A DNA stretch of 64,000 bases, taken from positions 62,001-126,000 of the forward strand of contig WGLU01000005.1 of NCBI GenBank assembly GCA_016125375.1. Reading direction: 5' to 3'. The notes below the pieces were generated by a model. That model was not told the DNA's origin and did not search any database. It saw only the letters and a list, made by a program, of their open reading frames with translations. The translations under genes were made by a program, and so were the position numbers. This document shows, piece after piece, positions 53,163 to 64,000 of this stretch. How positions within the stretch are numbered: position 1 is the first letter of the stretch; each line of letters starts with the position of its first letter. Origin of the DNA: Pseudomonadota bacterium. Its GTDB lineage: Bacteria > Pseudomonadota > Alphaproteobacteria > UBA1280 > RI-95.

Positions 53163-54851
53163 GTGAGCAATAAGAACAAGAAGCCTGATGCACTGGCCGG
53201 GTATGTTGAGCCATCCGTTGCCGTGTTGGTGGCCAGTACGCTGACAATCAATCTGCTGTCGCTGGCCCTGCCTTTGATGACATTGCAAATCTATGACCGT
53301 GTGCTGCCAAACCAGAGCTGGGATACGCTTTCTGTACTGGCTATAGGTGTTGCTATTGCCCTGACGCTGGAAGCGGTGTTGAAAGTTGGCCGTGCCTACC
53401 TGATGGGGTGGACGGGGGCTGCTTTTGAACACAGGCTTTCGTGCGATGTGACCAAGCACATCCTCCATGCAGACCTGATGGCTCTGGAAAAGGCGGGCAC
53501 AGGGGCTTATCTGCAGCATATCGCCGCAATCCCGAGGCTCAAGTTCTGCTACAACGGCGAGATATTAACCGCTGTTCTGGAAGGTGTTTTTGTACTCGTA
53601 TTCCTGGGGCTGATTGCGTACATCGGCGGTTGGATTGTGCTGGTGCCCATCATGTTGCTGAGTGCTTTTGCCGGGTTGTGTCTTATTTATGGTCAGGCAT
53701 TCAATCAGCAGCTTAAGGAGCGCACAGAGCGGGATAATCAGCGCTATAACTTTCTGGTACAAACCCTTGGCGGTATCCATACCCTGAAAGCCTTCGGGCT
53801 TGAGCAGCCATTCCAGCGCCGCTACGAGCGGATGGAAACCCAATCCAGCGCCGCTAACCTTGTGGCCGCACAAAGCTCTGCTTCGTTATTCAATGCCAGT
53901 ACTGTTATGGCCAACATCATGGTGGCTTGTATTCTGACCTGCGGTGCGCTGCTTGTGCTGCATGGCACACTTAGCACGGGCGCACTTGTGGCCTGCATTC
54001 TACTTTCCGGCCGGATGATGCAGCCTTTGCAGCGTCTGTTACAGTTATGGGTGCGTTACCACGATTTCCGTCTTGTTCATGACCAGATTACAAGCCTGTT
54101 GGCCGTACCAGCCGTGCGTAAGGTCCGGACAGCTCTGCCTGAACACAGTGCGGCAGGTCTGGTGCTGGATGATGTGTTTTTCCGCTACAGCACGGAAGGT
54201 GAGTGGCTCCTCAAAGGTATCAGTCTGGAGCTGGAAAAAGGCCAGTCCGTAGCCCTGCACGGGCGTGACGGCAGTGGTAAAAGCACGCTACTCAAGCTGG
54301 TTGCCGGAGTCTACGCACCCGAAAAGGGGCATATCTTTGTGAATGGTCTGCCGCCGCATGAGGCATCGTCCCGCAATCTGGCACGGAGTGTGGGCCTGCT
54401 CAGCAGCGAGGGGGTCATCTTCCGCGGAACCATTCGTAACAACCTGACCTGCTTTGGCGAGATTGATGAGGCCTCCGCCTTGGCCATGGCCGAGCGGCTG
54501 GGCGTTAAGGCTGATGTGGCCCGTCTGCCTGCCGGCTACGATACCCACCTTGAAGGAACAACCAGCGACAGTATTGCCCCGGGCCTGAAACAGCGCATCG
54601 TATTGGCGCGTGTTCTGGCTTCCAAACCTGAAGTGATTCTGTTCGACAATGCCGACCAAGCGCTGGACCAGCAAGGGTATCGCCTATTGCTGGAATTGCT
54701 GGCGGAGTTGAAGCCGCAAGTGGCGATGCTGATTGTGTCTGACGACATCCAGGTAACCCGCCTTGCGGACCGCCAGCTCATGATGTACCGCGGCCGTATT
54801 ATTGCCCGCCAGCAGGGGCAACAACAAGAAGCACAGGAAGCCCAGCTATGA
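53163..54851 (+). CDS. Type I secretion ABC subunit 1 with degenerate ATPase motifs
   Basis: 562 residues (GTG start). Six TM helices (about 20-300) including LALPLMTLQIYDRVLPNQSWDTL, a signature of PrtD/LapB-type exporters. In the ATPase domain Walker A GRDGSGKS (367-374) is intact. The signature reads SDSIAPG (468-474) in place of LSGGQ, the catalytic Glu after Walker B is Asn496 (FDNAD), and the H-loop His is Asp527 (IVSDD). It should bind but hydrolyse ATP poorly. It overlaps the second ABC gene by 4 bases, implying a heterodimer. Confidence 0.87.
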   Translation: MSNKNKKPDALAGYVEPSVAVLVASTLTINLLSLALPLMTLQIYDRVLPNQSWDTLSVLAIGVAIALTLEAVLKVGRAYLMGWTGAAFEHRLSCDVTKHILHADLMALEKAGTGAYLQHIAAIPRLKFCYNGEILTAVLEGVFVLVFLGLIAYIGGWIVLVPIMLLSAFAGLCLIYGQAFNQQLKERTERDNQRYNFLVQTLGGIHTLKAFGLEQPFQRRYERMETQSSAANLVAAQSSASLFNASTVMANIMVACILTCGALLVLHGTLSTGALVACILLSGRMMQPLQRLLQLWVRYHDFRLVHDQITSLLAVPAVRKVRTALPEHSAAGLVLDDVFFRYSTEGEWLLKGISLELEKGQSVALHGRDGSGKSTLLKLVAGVYAPEKGHIFVNGLPPHEASSRNLARSVGLLSSEGVIFRGTIRNNLTCFGEIDEASALAMAERLGVKADVARLPAGYDTHLEGTTSDSIAPGLKQRIVLARVLASKPEVILFDNADQALDQQGYRLLLELLAELKPQVAMLIVSDDIQVTRLADRQLMMYRGRIIARQQGQQQEAQEAQL

Positions 54852-57067
54852 TTACAACGGCGCAGGACCATCAGTTTATTCGACAGTCGCAAGCCCTGCG
54901 TGGCAGGCTCGGGGCTGTGCTGTGGCACCACTATCAGGAACACAGCGTTCTTGAGCTGGCTTTTTGCGGATTGGTGCTCAAGGTGAATCCGTCGTACACC
55001 ATGCGCCGTCTGTATGATGCGCTTCCCTATAAAAGTGATGTTCTGGGCGTTGTTGATTTGCTCAATAGCATGTCCAACCTTGGCTACGGCTACCACACTG
55101 TAGAAACATCCATGTCGGCTGTGGACGGTCGCCTCATGCCGTGTCTGTTCGTGCAGTCCAAAGGGTTGGGTGAGGTACCGACGGCCGCCTATCTGATTAT
55201 CCGCGCGGATGAGGATGGAAAGCGCGTTGTTCTCAATTGCCGGGATGAACGGATAGACACCTTGCCGGCGGATGATCCACTCTTGCAGAAAAAGGGGACA
55301 ATCTATACTTTCCAGCCGCTCAAGGTTGAGCAGCAGGCAACGTCCGCCTTCATTCGCAAAGGGACGGGGCATAGTTGGTTCCGGGCCATGCTGACGCGGT
55401 TTACACCGATTTTGCGTCAGGTGTTGATGACGGGCCTGTTCCTGAACGTTGCCGCACTGACCATGCCGCTGTTTATCATGATGGTGTATGACCGGGTTAT
55501 TGCCGCCCGCGCGGTGGATTCGTTGTATTTTCTGGTTTCTGGTGTTGCGATTGCCATCTCCTTTGAGTGGCTGCTCAGAACCTTGCGGAGCAGCAGCTTG
55601 TCATGGTTGGCTGCGCGTCTGGACGGTCTGGTCGGGAATGCGGTTTTTGCACAGTTGATTCAATTACCGCCATCCGTCATCGAACAGGCATCCGTTGCCG
55701 CGCAGATTGCCCGTATCAAAACATTTGAGTACGTGCGCGACTTTTTCAGCGGGCCGGTCTTCCTTTCGGTTATGGAAATGCCGTTTGTGCTGCTGGCGCT
55801 GGCGCTGATTGCGCTGATTGCAGGACCGCTGGTGTGGGTGCCGATTATCATGGCGTCCGTTTACCTGATGCTGTTCTACCTGATGCGACAGCGGATTCGC
55901 GTCATTATACGGCTGGCGGCCAAGGCCAGCTCCGTTCGCCAGCAGTTTACGGTGGAAACGCTGGAGAAAATCGAGGCCATCCGCATGCACGGGCTGAGCC
56001 AGGTCTGGTACGAGAAGTTCCGCCGTCTGAGCGGGCAGGAGTATCTGGCCCACTTCCAATTGAATCAGGCAGGTGTACTGGCTGAAACGCTCGCTCACAC
56101 CCTGACGGTGCTGAGCGCTGTGGCCGTATTGCTCTTCGGGGTGAATATGGTCTGGCAGGGGAGTATGAGCGCCGGCGCACTGGTGGCAACAATGATTCTG
56201 GTCTGGCGGGTGCTGACGCCGCTGCATGGCCTGTGCAGTATGATCCTGCGGCTGGAACAGCTGACCAACAGCATCCGGCAGGTCAATCAGTTGATGGATA
56301 TGGAAACAGAGTTTGCGCAGAGTCAGCGCAAGGCACGTCTGCGTCATTTGCGTGGCCACGTCACATTCTTCAACGTCACGCTCAAATACGACTCTCAGGC
56401 TGACCCGGTGTTCCACAAACTCAGCTTTGAGGCCAAACCGGGTGATGTTCTCATGCTGACCGGCCTGTCGGGCAGTGGCAAGACCAGTATCCTCAAGCTG
56501 ATTCAGGGGTTGTATCTGCCCCATAGCGGGACCGTGCGGATTGACGGCTTCGATATCCGCCAGTTGAACACGGTTGAGCTGAGGCAACAGATTGCCTATG
56601 TTCCGCAACGACCTGATTTCTTTCATGGAACGATTGAGGAGAATCTCCACTTTGTCCGTCCTGATGCAACCGAGGTTGAGCTGTGGGAAGCCTTGCGCCT
56701 TGCCGGTGCAGAGGATGTGGTCAACACCCTGCCGAGCAAGCTGAAGACTGTTATCGCCCAGCCGGGCGAGGAGCAGCAGTATTCCGTTCTTTATACACAG
56801 CTGTCCCTTGCCCGTATGTATTTGCAGAATGCCCCGCTGGTGCTGATTGATGAGCTGCCTAATGCTGTGTTGAACAGCCATTCGGGTCAGCTGCTTAAGG
56901 CGTACATCCGTCGGGCAAAGGGCAAGCGTACCATTATCATGACGAGCTACCGTAAGGAGTTTCTGGAGCTGGCGGACGAGGTGTTGAGCCTGCATGCACA
57001 GACCCTTTTCAGCCACCAGTCCAAGAAGAAAAACGAGCGTAAGACGCAACCGGAGACAAGAACATGA
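54848..57067 (+). CDS. Type I secretion ABC subunit 2 (LapB-like, N-terminal C39-like domain)
   Basis: 739 residues. The N-terminal region (about 1-165) looks like an inactive C39-like domain with no catalytic Cys-His pair, as in CLD-type exporters. TM block about 190-470 with ALTMPLFIMMVYDRVIAARAVDSL. ATPase domain: Walker A GLSGSGKT (539-546), Walker B with catalytic Glu (LIDE, Asp668-Glu669), but no LSGGQ (SVLYTQLSLAR at 646-656) and Ser700 instead of the H-loop His. Together with subunit 1, neither composite ATP site is canonical. It overlaps the adaptor gene by 4 bases. Confidence 0.87.
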   Translation: MITTAQDHQFIRQSQALRGRLGAVLWHHYQEHSVLELAFCGLVLKVNPSYTMRRLYDALPYKSDVLGVVDLLNSMSNLGYGYHTVETSMSAVDGRLMPCLFVQSKGLGEVPTAAYLIIRADEDGKRVVLNCRDERIDTLPADDPLLQKKGTIYTFQPLKVEQQATSAFIRKGTGHSWFRAMLTRFTPILRQVLMTGLFLNVAALTMPLFIMMVYDRVIAARAVDSLYFLVSGVAIAISFEWLLRTLRSSSLSWLAARLDGLVGNAVFAQLIQLPPSVIEQASVAAQIARIKTFEYVRDFFSGPVFLSVMEMPFVLLALALIALIAGPLVWVPIIMASVYLMLFYLMRQRIRVIIRLAAKASSVRQQFTVETLEKIEAIRMHGLSQVWYEKFRRLSGQEYLAHFQLNQAGVLAETLAHTLTVLSAVAVLLFGVNMVWQGSMSAGALVATMILVWRVLTPLHGLCSMILRLEQLTNSIRQVNQLMDMETEFAQSQRKARLRHLRGHVTFFNVTLKYDSQADPVFHKLSFEAKPGDVLMLTGLSGSGKTSILKLIQGLYLPHSGTVRIDGFDIRQLNTVELRQQIAYVPQRPDFFHGTIEENLHFVRPDATEVELWEALRLAGAEDVVNTLPSKLKTVIAQPGEEQQYSVLYTQLSLARMYLQNAPLVLIDELPNAVLNSHSGQLLKAYIRRAKGKRTIIMTSYRKEFLELADEVLSLHAQTLFSHQSKKKNERKTQPETRT

Positions 57068-58434
57068 CACAGGCATGGATTAACCGTATGGCCGCATGGC
57101 CAATCGTCCAGAACTACCGCAACATGCGCGAGCGCCAATTGCGTTATCTGGCCCAGTCCATTCAGCTGGAAGAGGCGGCAAACCCTTACCTTCTTCAATT
57201 AAGTATGATTGGTATCTGTTTGTTTGTTCTGGCGTTTATTGTATGGGCAACCTTTGCCCAGATTGACGAGGTTACCCGTGCTCCCGGCGAGGTAGTGCCG
57301 TTCGGACTCCTCCAGGCGGTGCAACACTTGGAAGGCGGACGGGTTGAGCAGGTCATGGCGATAGAAGGTCAGTTGATAGAGGAGGGGCAACCCATTCTGG
57401 CCTTGAGTGCAGATGGCCTGAAGCAGGACTTGGCCCGACTGCAACACAAACAGAGTGTGTTGACCTTTCGTGAAGCCCGCCTGAAATCTTTTCTGGATGG
57501 CAAGCCATTGGACGCGGCGCTGATAGAGGCCCTGCCCGAAGACGAGCGTAAGCGGCAGGCAGCTTTTCTGGATGGGATGCTACAGGCAAAAGAAAGCGAA
57601 CGCGTGGTGCTGGAGCAGCAGTACAAGCAGAAGCAGCAGGATGTGAGCATGATGGAAGGTAAGCTCAGAACCCTGAACGAGCGGATGAAGATCCAGGATA
57701 ATTTGTATAGCCGTCAAAAGCAGCTTTTTGATCAGGGATTCCTCTCCAACGTCAAACTGCTTGAAGCAGAGGAGAAGCTTGTTCTGCTTAAGGGCAGCCA
57801 GTCGGAGCTTTCCGAGCAGTTGCGTCAGGCTAAAACCAAAATGGCCGAGTACCGCAACCGTTTGGGCTCGCAAACGGCAACCCAGCGGGATGATGCCTTT
57901 CAGCAACTGGAACAGGTACAGGCAGAGCTGGAGCAAAACCGCGAGCAGCTGGCAAAACTGCGCCAGCAGGTGGATGCCTTGGTTGTGCGGGCCCCGGTAC
58001 GCGGCATCATTAAAGGTCTGACCACAAATACTGTTGGTGGAGTGATTGCGTCCGGTCAGGTAATTTGCGAGATCGTCCCTCTTGGTGAGAGTCTGGTTGT
58101 TGAGGCACGTATACCCCCACAAAGTATCGGCCACCTTAGGGTTGGTCAAACAGTGCAGGTGAAGGTGTCCGCGTATGAGTTCTCTCGTTACGGCTCGTTG
58201 GGCGGAACGTTGAGCAGCCTGTCGGCAACGACCTTCGTGGGCGAGGATGGCAGCCGCTATTACAAGGGACGCGTCGCTCTTTCACGTGACCATTTGGGGG
58301 CTCGTACAGGCGAATATCCGGTATTCCCGGGGATGACGGTGATGGCGGACGTGGTTACCGGCCAGAAGACTGTCCTGTCCTACCTGCTTAAGCCGATTCA
58401 CCGTGCGCTCAGCACATCGTTCAGGGAGCGTTAA
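57064..58434 (+). CDS. HlyD-family type I secretion adaptor
   Basis: 456 residues. N-terminal cytoplasmic stretch of about 45 residues, TM near 47-66, then DEVTRAPGEVVPFGLLQAVQHLEGGRVEQVMAIEGQLIEEGQ (HlyD barrel/lipoyl). A long coiled coil from about 115 to 320, then VDALVVRAPVRGIIKGL and VEARIPPQSIGHLRVGQTVQVKVSAYEF. Periplasmic bridge from the ABC pair to an OMF. No TolC-like gene sits in this locus; the NodT channel at 47747 or a distant one must serve. Confidence 0.92.
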   Translation: MTQAWINRMAAWPIVQNYRNMRERQLRYLAQSIQLEEAANPYLLQLSMIGICLFVLAFIVWATFAQIDEVTRAPGEVVPFGLLQAVQHLEGGRVEQVMAIEGQLIEEGQPILALSADGLKQDLARLQHKQSVLTFREARLKSFLDGKPLDAALIEALPEDERKRQAAFLDGMLQAKESERVVLEQQYKQKQQDVSMMEGKLRTLNERMKIQDNLYSRQKQLFDQGFLSNVKLLEAEEKLVLLKGSQSELSEQLRQAKTKMAEYRNRLGSQTATQRDDAFQQLEQVQAELEQNREQLAKLRQQVDALVVRAPVRGIIKGLTTNTVGGVIASGQVICEIVPLGESLVVEARIPPQSIGHLRVGQTVQVKVSAYEFSRYGSLGGTLSSLSATTFVGEDGSRYYKGRVALSRDHLGARTGEYPVFPGMTVMADVVTGQKTVLSYLLKPIHRALSTSFRER

Positions 58435-58437
58435 TCC

Positions 58438-61343
<2,906 letters not shown>

Positions 61344-61344
<1 letters not shown>

Positions 61345-61373
61345 AAAACGCCCCCACAACTGTGGGGGCGTTT
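61344..61373. terminator. Bidirectional terminator between the kinase and lemA genes
   Basis: Long GC-rich stem AAACGCCCCCACA/TGTGGGGGCGTTT; on the minus strand TTTTTT follows, on the plus strand TTTCGCTT. Confidence 0.8.
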
Positions 61374-61386
61374 CGCTTGATGGGCC

Positions 61387-61974
61387 TTACTGGCCGCGGG
61401 GACGCATCTGGATGGGACGGTCCACGCCGGTCTCGTAGGCGCGCAGCGTTTCGGCCGTCAGGATGGGCGTGCACTTCTTCTCGAGCGCGATCGCATCCCG
61501 CGGGAAGCCGAGCATGCCCAGCACCAGATTGCCCGGGAAGGTTTCCCGCTGGTTGCGGTACTGGTTGCAGGCGTCGATCAGGCCGGTCTGGGCGTTCTTG
61601 AACTCGTTACGCCCGGCCTCGACCACCTGGGTCAGCTGGCGGTAGAGCGTACCGTCGACCTGGGCCGAGGGGTTCTGCTCCTGAATCCACTGGAAGGCCG
61701 CCTTGCTGCCCTCGGCGCCGTAGCGGGCGGACAGCATGTCGACGACGGTCTTCTGCAGGCGGACCTGGTCTTCGACCGCGAGGTCGGCGACCTGCGCCAT
61801 TTCCTGCAACTTGCTGCCGTAGGTGGAGTAGATGTTCTGGTTCTGCTTCACGCGCGCGTCGATGGCGTTCTCGGTACGGACCGCGCTGTTGTAGCTGGTC
61901 GCGAGCATGATGCCACCGACGATGAGGGTGCCGAGCAGGCCGAGGCCGAGCACAGCGGCGAGAATCTTACCCAT
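61387..61974 (-). CDS. LemA family protein
   Basis: 195 residues with an N-terminal TM helix (about 5-27), then the LemA helical domain: SYNSAVRTENAIDARVKQNQNIYSTYGSKLQEMAQVADLAVEDQ. The classic LemA start 'YNxLV...D..W..V...RQ.L.PNL' is divergent here, and the DACNQYRNQRETFPGNLVLGMLGFP segment matches. G+C is high (39 of 60 in 61501-61560). With the Cys-rich membrane gene upstream it forms a cassette of the kind seen in large phages. LemA function is unresolved. Confidence 0.75.
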   Translation of the reverse strand: MGKILAAVLGLGLLGTLIVGGIMLATSYNSAVRTENAIDARVKQNQNIYSTYGSKLQEMAQVADLAVEDQVRLQKTVVDMLSARYGAEGSKAAFQWIQEQNPSAQVDGTLYRQLTQVVEAGRNEFKNAQTGLIDACNQYRNQRETFPGNLVLGMLGFPRDAIALEKKCTPILTAETLRAYETGVDRPIQMRPRGQ

Positions 61975-62027
61975 GATGGGCTCCTTGGTGTCAGATGGGG
62001 TGGAAAAAAAGAGCAGGAAAAACGGGT

Positions 62028-63167
62028 CTAACGCCAGCGGTTGCTATAACCGCGCGGGCGGATTTTCTGGCCCCGCGGGGCGAAGAGGTCGACCTCGTAG
62101 TTGTAGAAGAACCACGTCAGCGCCATGCTGCCGAACACGCTGAAGAGCGCGCAGAGCATGATGACCCAGAAGGGCGGCTGGATGGACTTCTTCAGGTACT
62201 CGAAATCCGACATGTGCGGGCGTGAATAGCTCTCGCGCACGTGTTTCTCGATGGTGGTCAGCACCGTCATCCGGTCAAGTTCGTGGCTGTCGGCCAGTGC
62301 GTCGCGCAGCTGGACCTGAAAGAGCTCGTTGCCCTTGTTCAGTGCCCAGGTCATGACGTCGGTCCAGACAATGTCGGCATGATGTTCGTGCTGCTGGATG
62401 CCCAGAAACACAACCACGTCGTTCTTGTTGCCACCGATCCATTCCGCTTCCACCTTGTGGCGGTAGTTGCGGTCCGGGGTGTTGACGATGATGATGATGA
62501 TATTTGCCTCTTTCTGCGGGCCGAGGGCGCGCAGCATGAGGGCGAGGTTCTGGTTCCAGTCGCGGATGTCCGGCACACCCACATCCACCGCGAGGACACG
62601 GTTGGCGTAGTGATAGTCGTACACGCGCGGATAGGCCGGCACGGGAGGGAGGCCCTCCAGATGCAGGTCGCTCTGGTTATACAGGCTGTCCGGGACGGCC
62701 TGCAGGTAGTTGGTGTAGGGATGCTCGATGGCGGCGGGCTGGCCCGGCTGAACCTGCGTCCAGCGCGGTGGCTCGTTTTTGCCCTGACGGTCGATCCGCG
62801 GGATGCGGAAGTCGCCGACGTTGGTGTGAACGTCCCAGTTGTAGTCGAAACTGTGCTCGTAGCAGGTGTCGCACTCGCGGCAGGTATCCTTGCCGTCGGT
62901 GCCACACTTGACGGTACGGCAGTTGCATTCGTAGTCGTGTTCGCAAGAGACGCGGTTGCGCTCCTTGCCGGTGATTTGTCCGTTCCAGATTTCGACCGCG
63001 TAGGTCTGGGCGTGGATGCTGCCGAACCAGATGGCACACAGGCAGACGACCACAATCCCGATGTTGAGGCCCGCCTCCTGCCACGTCACACTGTGGCGGA
63101 AGAGAGCGCGCGCAACAAGCGGCCAGAGAATGGGGAACAGCAACAGCAGATACAGCATGTCCTGCAT
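62028..63167 (-). CDS. Cys-rich membrane protein of phage-associated type (TPM-like C-terminal part)
   Basis: 379 residues: two TM helices (about 3-22 and 33-52), a Cys cluster C75, C81, C83, C88, C96, C99, C102 ending CRECDTCYEHSFDYNW, then FRIPRIDRQGKNEPPRWTQV, YTNYLQAVPDSLYNQSDL, and an alpha/beta domain (about 190-315) with a TPM/YgcG-like look (NIIIIIVNTPDRNY, DVVVFLGIQQHEHHADIVWTDV). A TM helix lies near 335-357. From memory, this Cys-motif family is common in large tailed phages; the window shows no phage structural gene. It precedes lemA by 53 bases. Confidence 0.65.
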   Translation of the reverse strand: MQDMLYLLLLFPILWPLVARALFRHSVTWQEAGLNIGIVVVCLCAIWFGSIHAQTYAVEIWNGQITGKERNRVSCEHDYECNCRTVKCGTDGKDTCRECDTCYEHSFDYNWDVHTNVGDFRIPRIDRQGKNEPPRWTQVQPGQPAAIEHPYTNYLQAVPDSLYNQSDLHLEGLPPVPAYPRVYDYHYANRVLAVDVGVPDIRDWNQNLALMLRALGPQKEANIIIIIVNTPDRNYRHKVEAEWIGGNKNDVVVFLGIQQHEHHADIVWTDVMTWALNKGNELFQVQLRDALADSHELDRMTVLTTIEKHVRESYSRPHMSDFEYLKKSIQPPFWVIMLCALFSVFGSMALTWFFYNYEVDLFAPRGQKIRPRGYSNRWR

Positions 63168-63293
63168 GGTTGCCTCGTTGAGGGAAAGAGATACAAAAAA
63201 GAGAGGGAAGTGCGTCTTAGACAGCCCACATATCTACGTGAGAAGGGCAAAAAACGCAATAATTTTGTATACAAAATAACTGAACGCAGACGT

Positions 63294-63318
63294 AAAAAAA
63301 GCCCCCGTGAGGGGGCTT
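63294..63318 (-). terminator. Terminator of slyD
   Basis: Minus strand: 8-bp stem AAGCCCCC/GGGGGCTT, loop TCAC, then seven T. Confidence 0.85.
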
Positions 63319-63322
63319 CTTC

Positions 63323-63793
63323 TTAGTGGTGGTGGTGGCCGCCGGGGCCGTGGGCATGGCCGTGGGACAGCTCTTCGGCTGTCGCGTCGCGGCTGCCGGT
63401 AACTTCCAGATCAAACTCCAGCGCCTTGCCAGCCAGCGGGTGGTTGGCATCCAGATGGACAACGTTATCGTCGAAAGCGGTGACAGTAACGATGCTCATG
63501 TGTGCGCCTTGCTGGGCGGTAAACTGCATACCGACTTCCAATTGCTCGGGCAGCTCGTTACGGCCGGCCTGGCCGACCAGACGTTCATCGTAGGGACCGT
63601 AGGCTTCGTCAGCGGAAAGTTTAACGCTTTTCTTGTCGCCGATGCCCATGGCCAGAAGGGTTTTTTCGACTTTGGGCAGAATACTGTCGCTGCCGGTCAG
63701 TACGGCCATTGCTTCGCCGCCTTTGGAGGACTCGATAACCGCGCCCTTATCGTCTTTGAGGGTGTAGTGAAAGGAAATGACTTTCTGAGACAT
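63323..63793 (-). CDS. slyD: FKBP-type peptidyl-prolyl isomerase SlyD
   Basis: 156 residues. FKBP domain with inserted flap domain: FHYTLKDDKGAVIESSKGGEAMAVLTGSDSILPKVEKTLLAMGIGDKKSVKLSADEAYG, then the IF-domain around 72-125 and HPLAGKALEFDLEVTG. The C-terminal tail HGHAHGPGGHHHH (about 144-156) is the His-rich nickel-binding segment of SlyD. It acts as prolyl isomerase, chaperone and nickel donor. In E. coli it assists hydrogenase maturation. Confidence 0.95.
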   Translation of the reverse strand: MSQKVISFHYTLKDDKGAVIESSKGGEAMAVLTGSDSILPKVEKTLLAMGIGDKKSVKLSADEAYGPYDERLVGQAGRNELPEQLEVGMQFTAQQGAHMSIVTVTAFDDNVVHLDANHPLAGKALEFDLEVTGSRDATAEELSHGHAHGPGGHHHH

Positions 63794-63965
63794 ATCTGGC
63801 CCATTCTTTTATTAACAAAATTGTTTGCGCAGTGTGGCAGGGCAGGGCGTATGTGTCAAACACTCTTGAGAATGGATGAAAAAACCAATGACAGCACTCA
63901 GGTATTTTGATATGTTTTGAAAAATCCGAAATACAAAAATACATGTAATTTGAGGTCTTTTTATC

Positions 63966-64000
63966 ATGTTCAAGCCCTTCTTGCTCGCTGCGGCCCTGAT
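63966..64000 (+). CDS. Start of a gene truncated by the window edge
   Basis: ATG at 63966 opens MFKPFLLAAAL, a signal-peptide-like start, with TTGAGG about 9 bases upstream. Only 11 codons are visible, so no function can be given. Confidence 0.4.
   Translation, partial: MFKPFLLAAAL

Overview
The window looks like chromosomal DNA from a Gram-negative proteobacterium, most likely an alphaproteobacterium. It carries a fused-type indolepyruvate ferredoxin oxidoreductase, ZapE, a MlaA/MlaC system with an RND permease, NodT-type outer-membrane lipoproteins and dense operons with 1-17 bp overlaps. G+C is moderate (35/60 in a counted line at 58501-58560). I see no rRNA, tRNA, CRISPR array, transposase or integrase. 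The genus cannot be fixed by reading alone.

Layout. 1-1694: 5' part of an indolepyruvate oxidoreductase gene (- strand). 1.8-5.7 kb: CDF cation transporter, SIMPL-domain gene, then an EF-hand protein, ECF sigma factor, one-TM small protein and periplasmic metal-sensor-like protein that together resemble CnrYXH signalling. 5.7-7.4 kb: EI24-family membrane protein and MscS channel. 7.5-9.5 kb: GNAT plus RimK-like ATP-grasp ligase. 9.6-14.4 kb: zapE, an ABC-F protein, a COG4705 membrane protein and a DUF3095 protein. 14.4-19.9 kb (- strand): nicotianamine-synthase-like gene with dapE and GNAT, mntP, a GST and a sodium:solute symporter. 20.1-23.4 kb: MoxR-like AAA ATPase with a VWA-like partner, and a small unknown gene.

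23.4-33.0 kb is export-rich: a half-size ABC exporter with a promoter/operator and possible leader peptide, marR-emrA-emrB, an unknown helical-repeat protein, and a MacA/FtsX/ATPase exporter operon. 33.0-37.7 kb: nrtR and nadABC with two NrtR-type boxes. 37.7-39.2 kb: rhodanese and persulfide dioxygenase. 39.3-43.1 kb: mlaA-RND-mlaC lipid-trafficking operon. 43.4-49.2 kb: complete RND drug-efflux operon. 49.4-61.3 kb: a type I secretion locus (two-receiver regulator, 890-residue repeat cargo, two unusual ABC subunits, HlyD adaptor, hybrid kinase with HPt). 61.4-63.8 kb: LemA, a Cys-rich membrane protein and SlyD; a new gene starts at the right edge.

Most notable: (i) a shared promoter/operator element, conserved in register over about 50 bp, in front of both the emr and RND efflux operons; (ii) a type I secretion system in which both ABC subunits have lost LSGGQ and the H-loop His; (iii) a small operon headed by a nicotianamine-synthase-like enzyme with its own promoter; (iv) high-G+C cassettes (SIMPL, EI24, AAA/VWA-like, LemA/Cys-rich) scattered through the window that resemble accessory genes of large phages.
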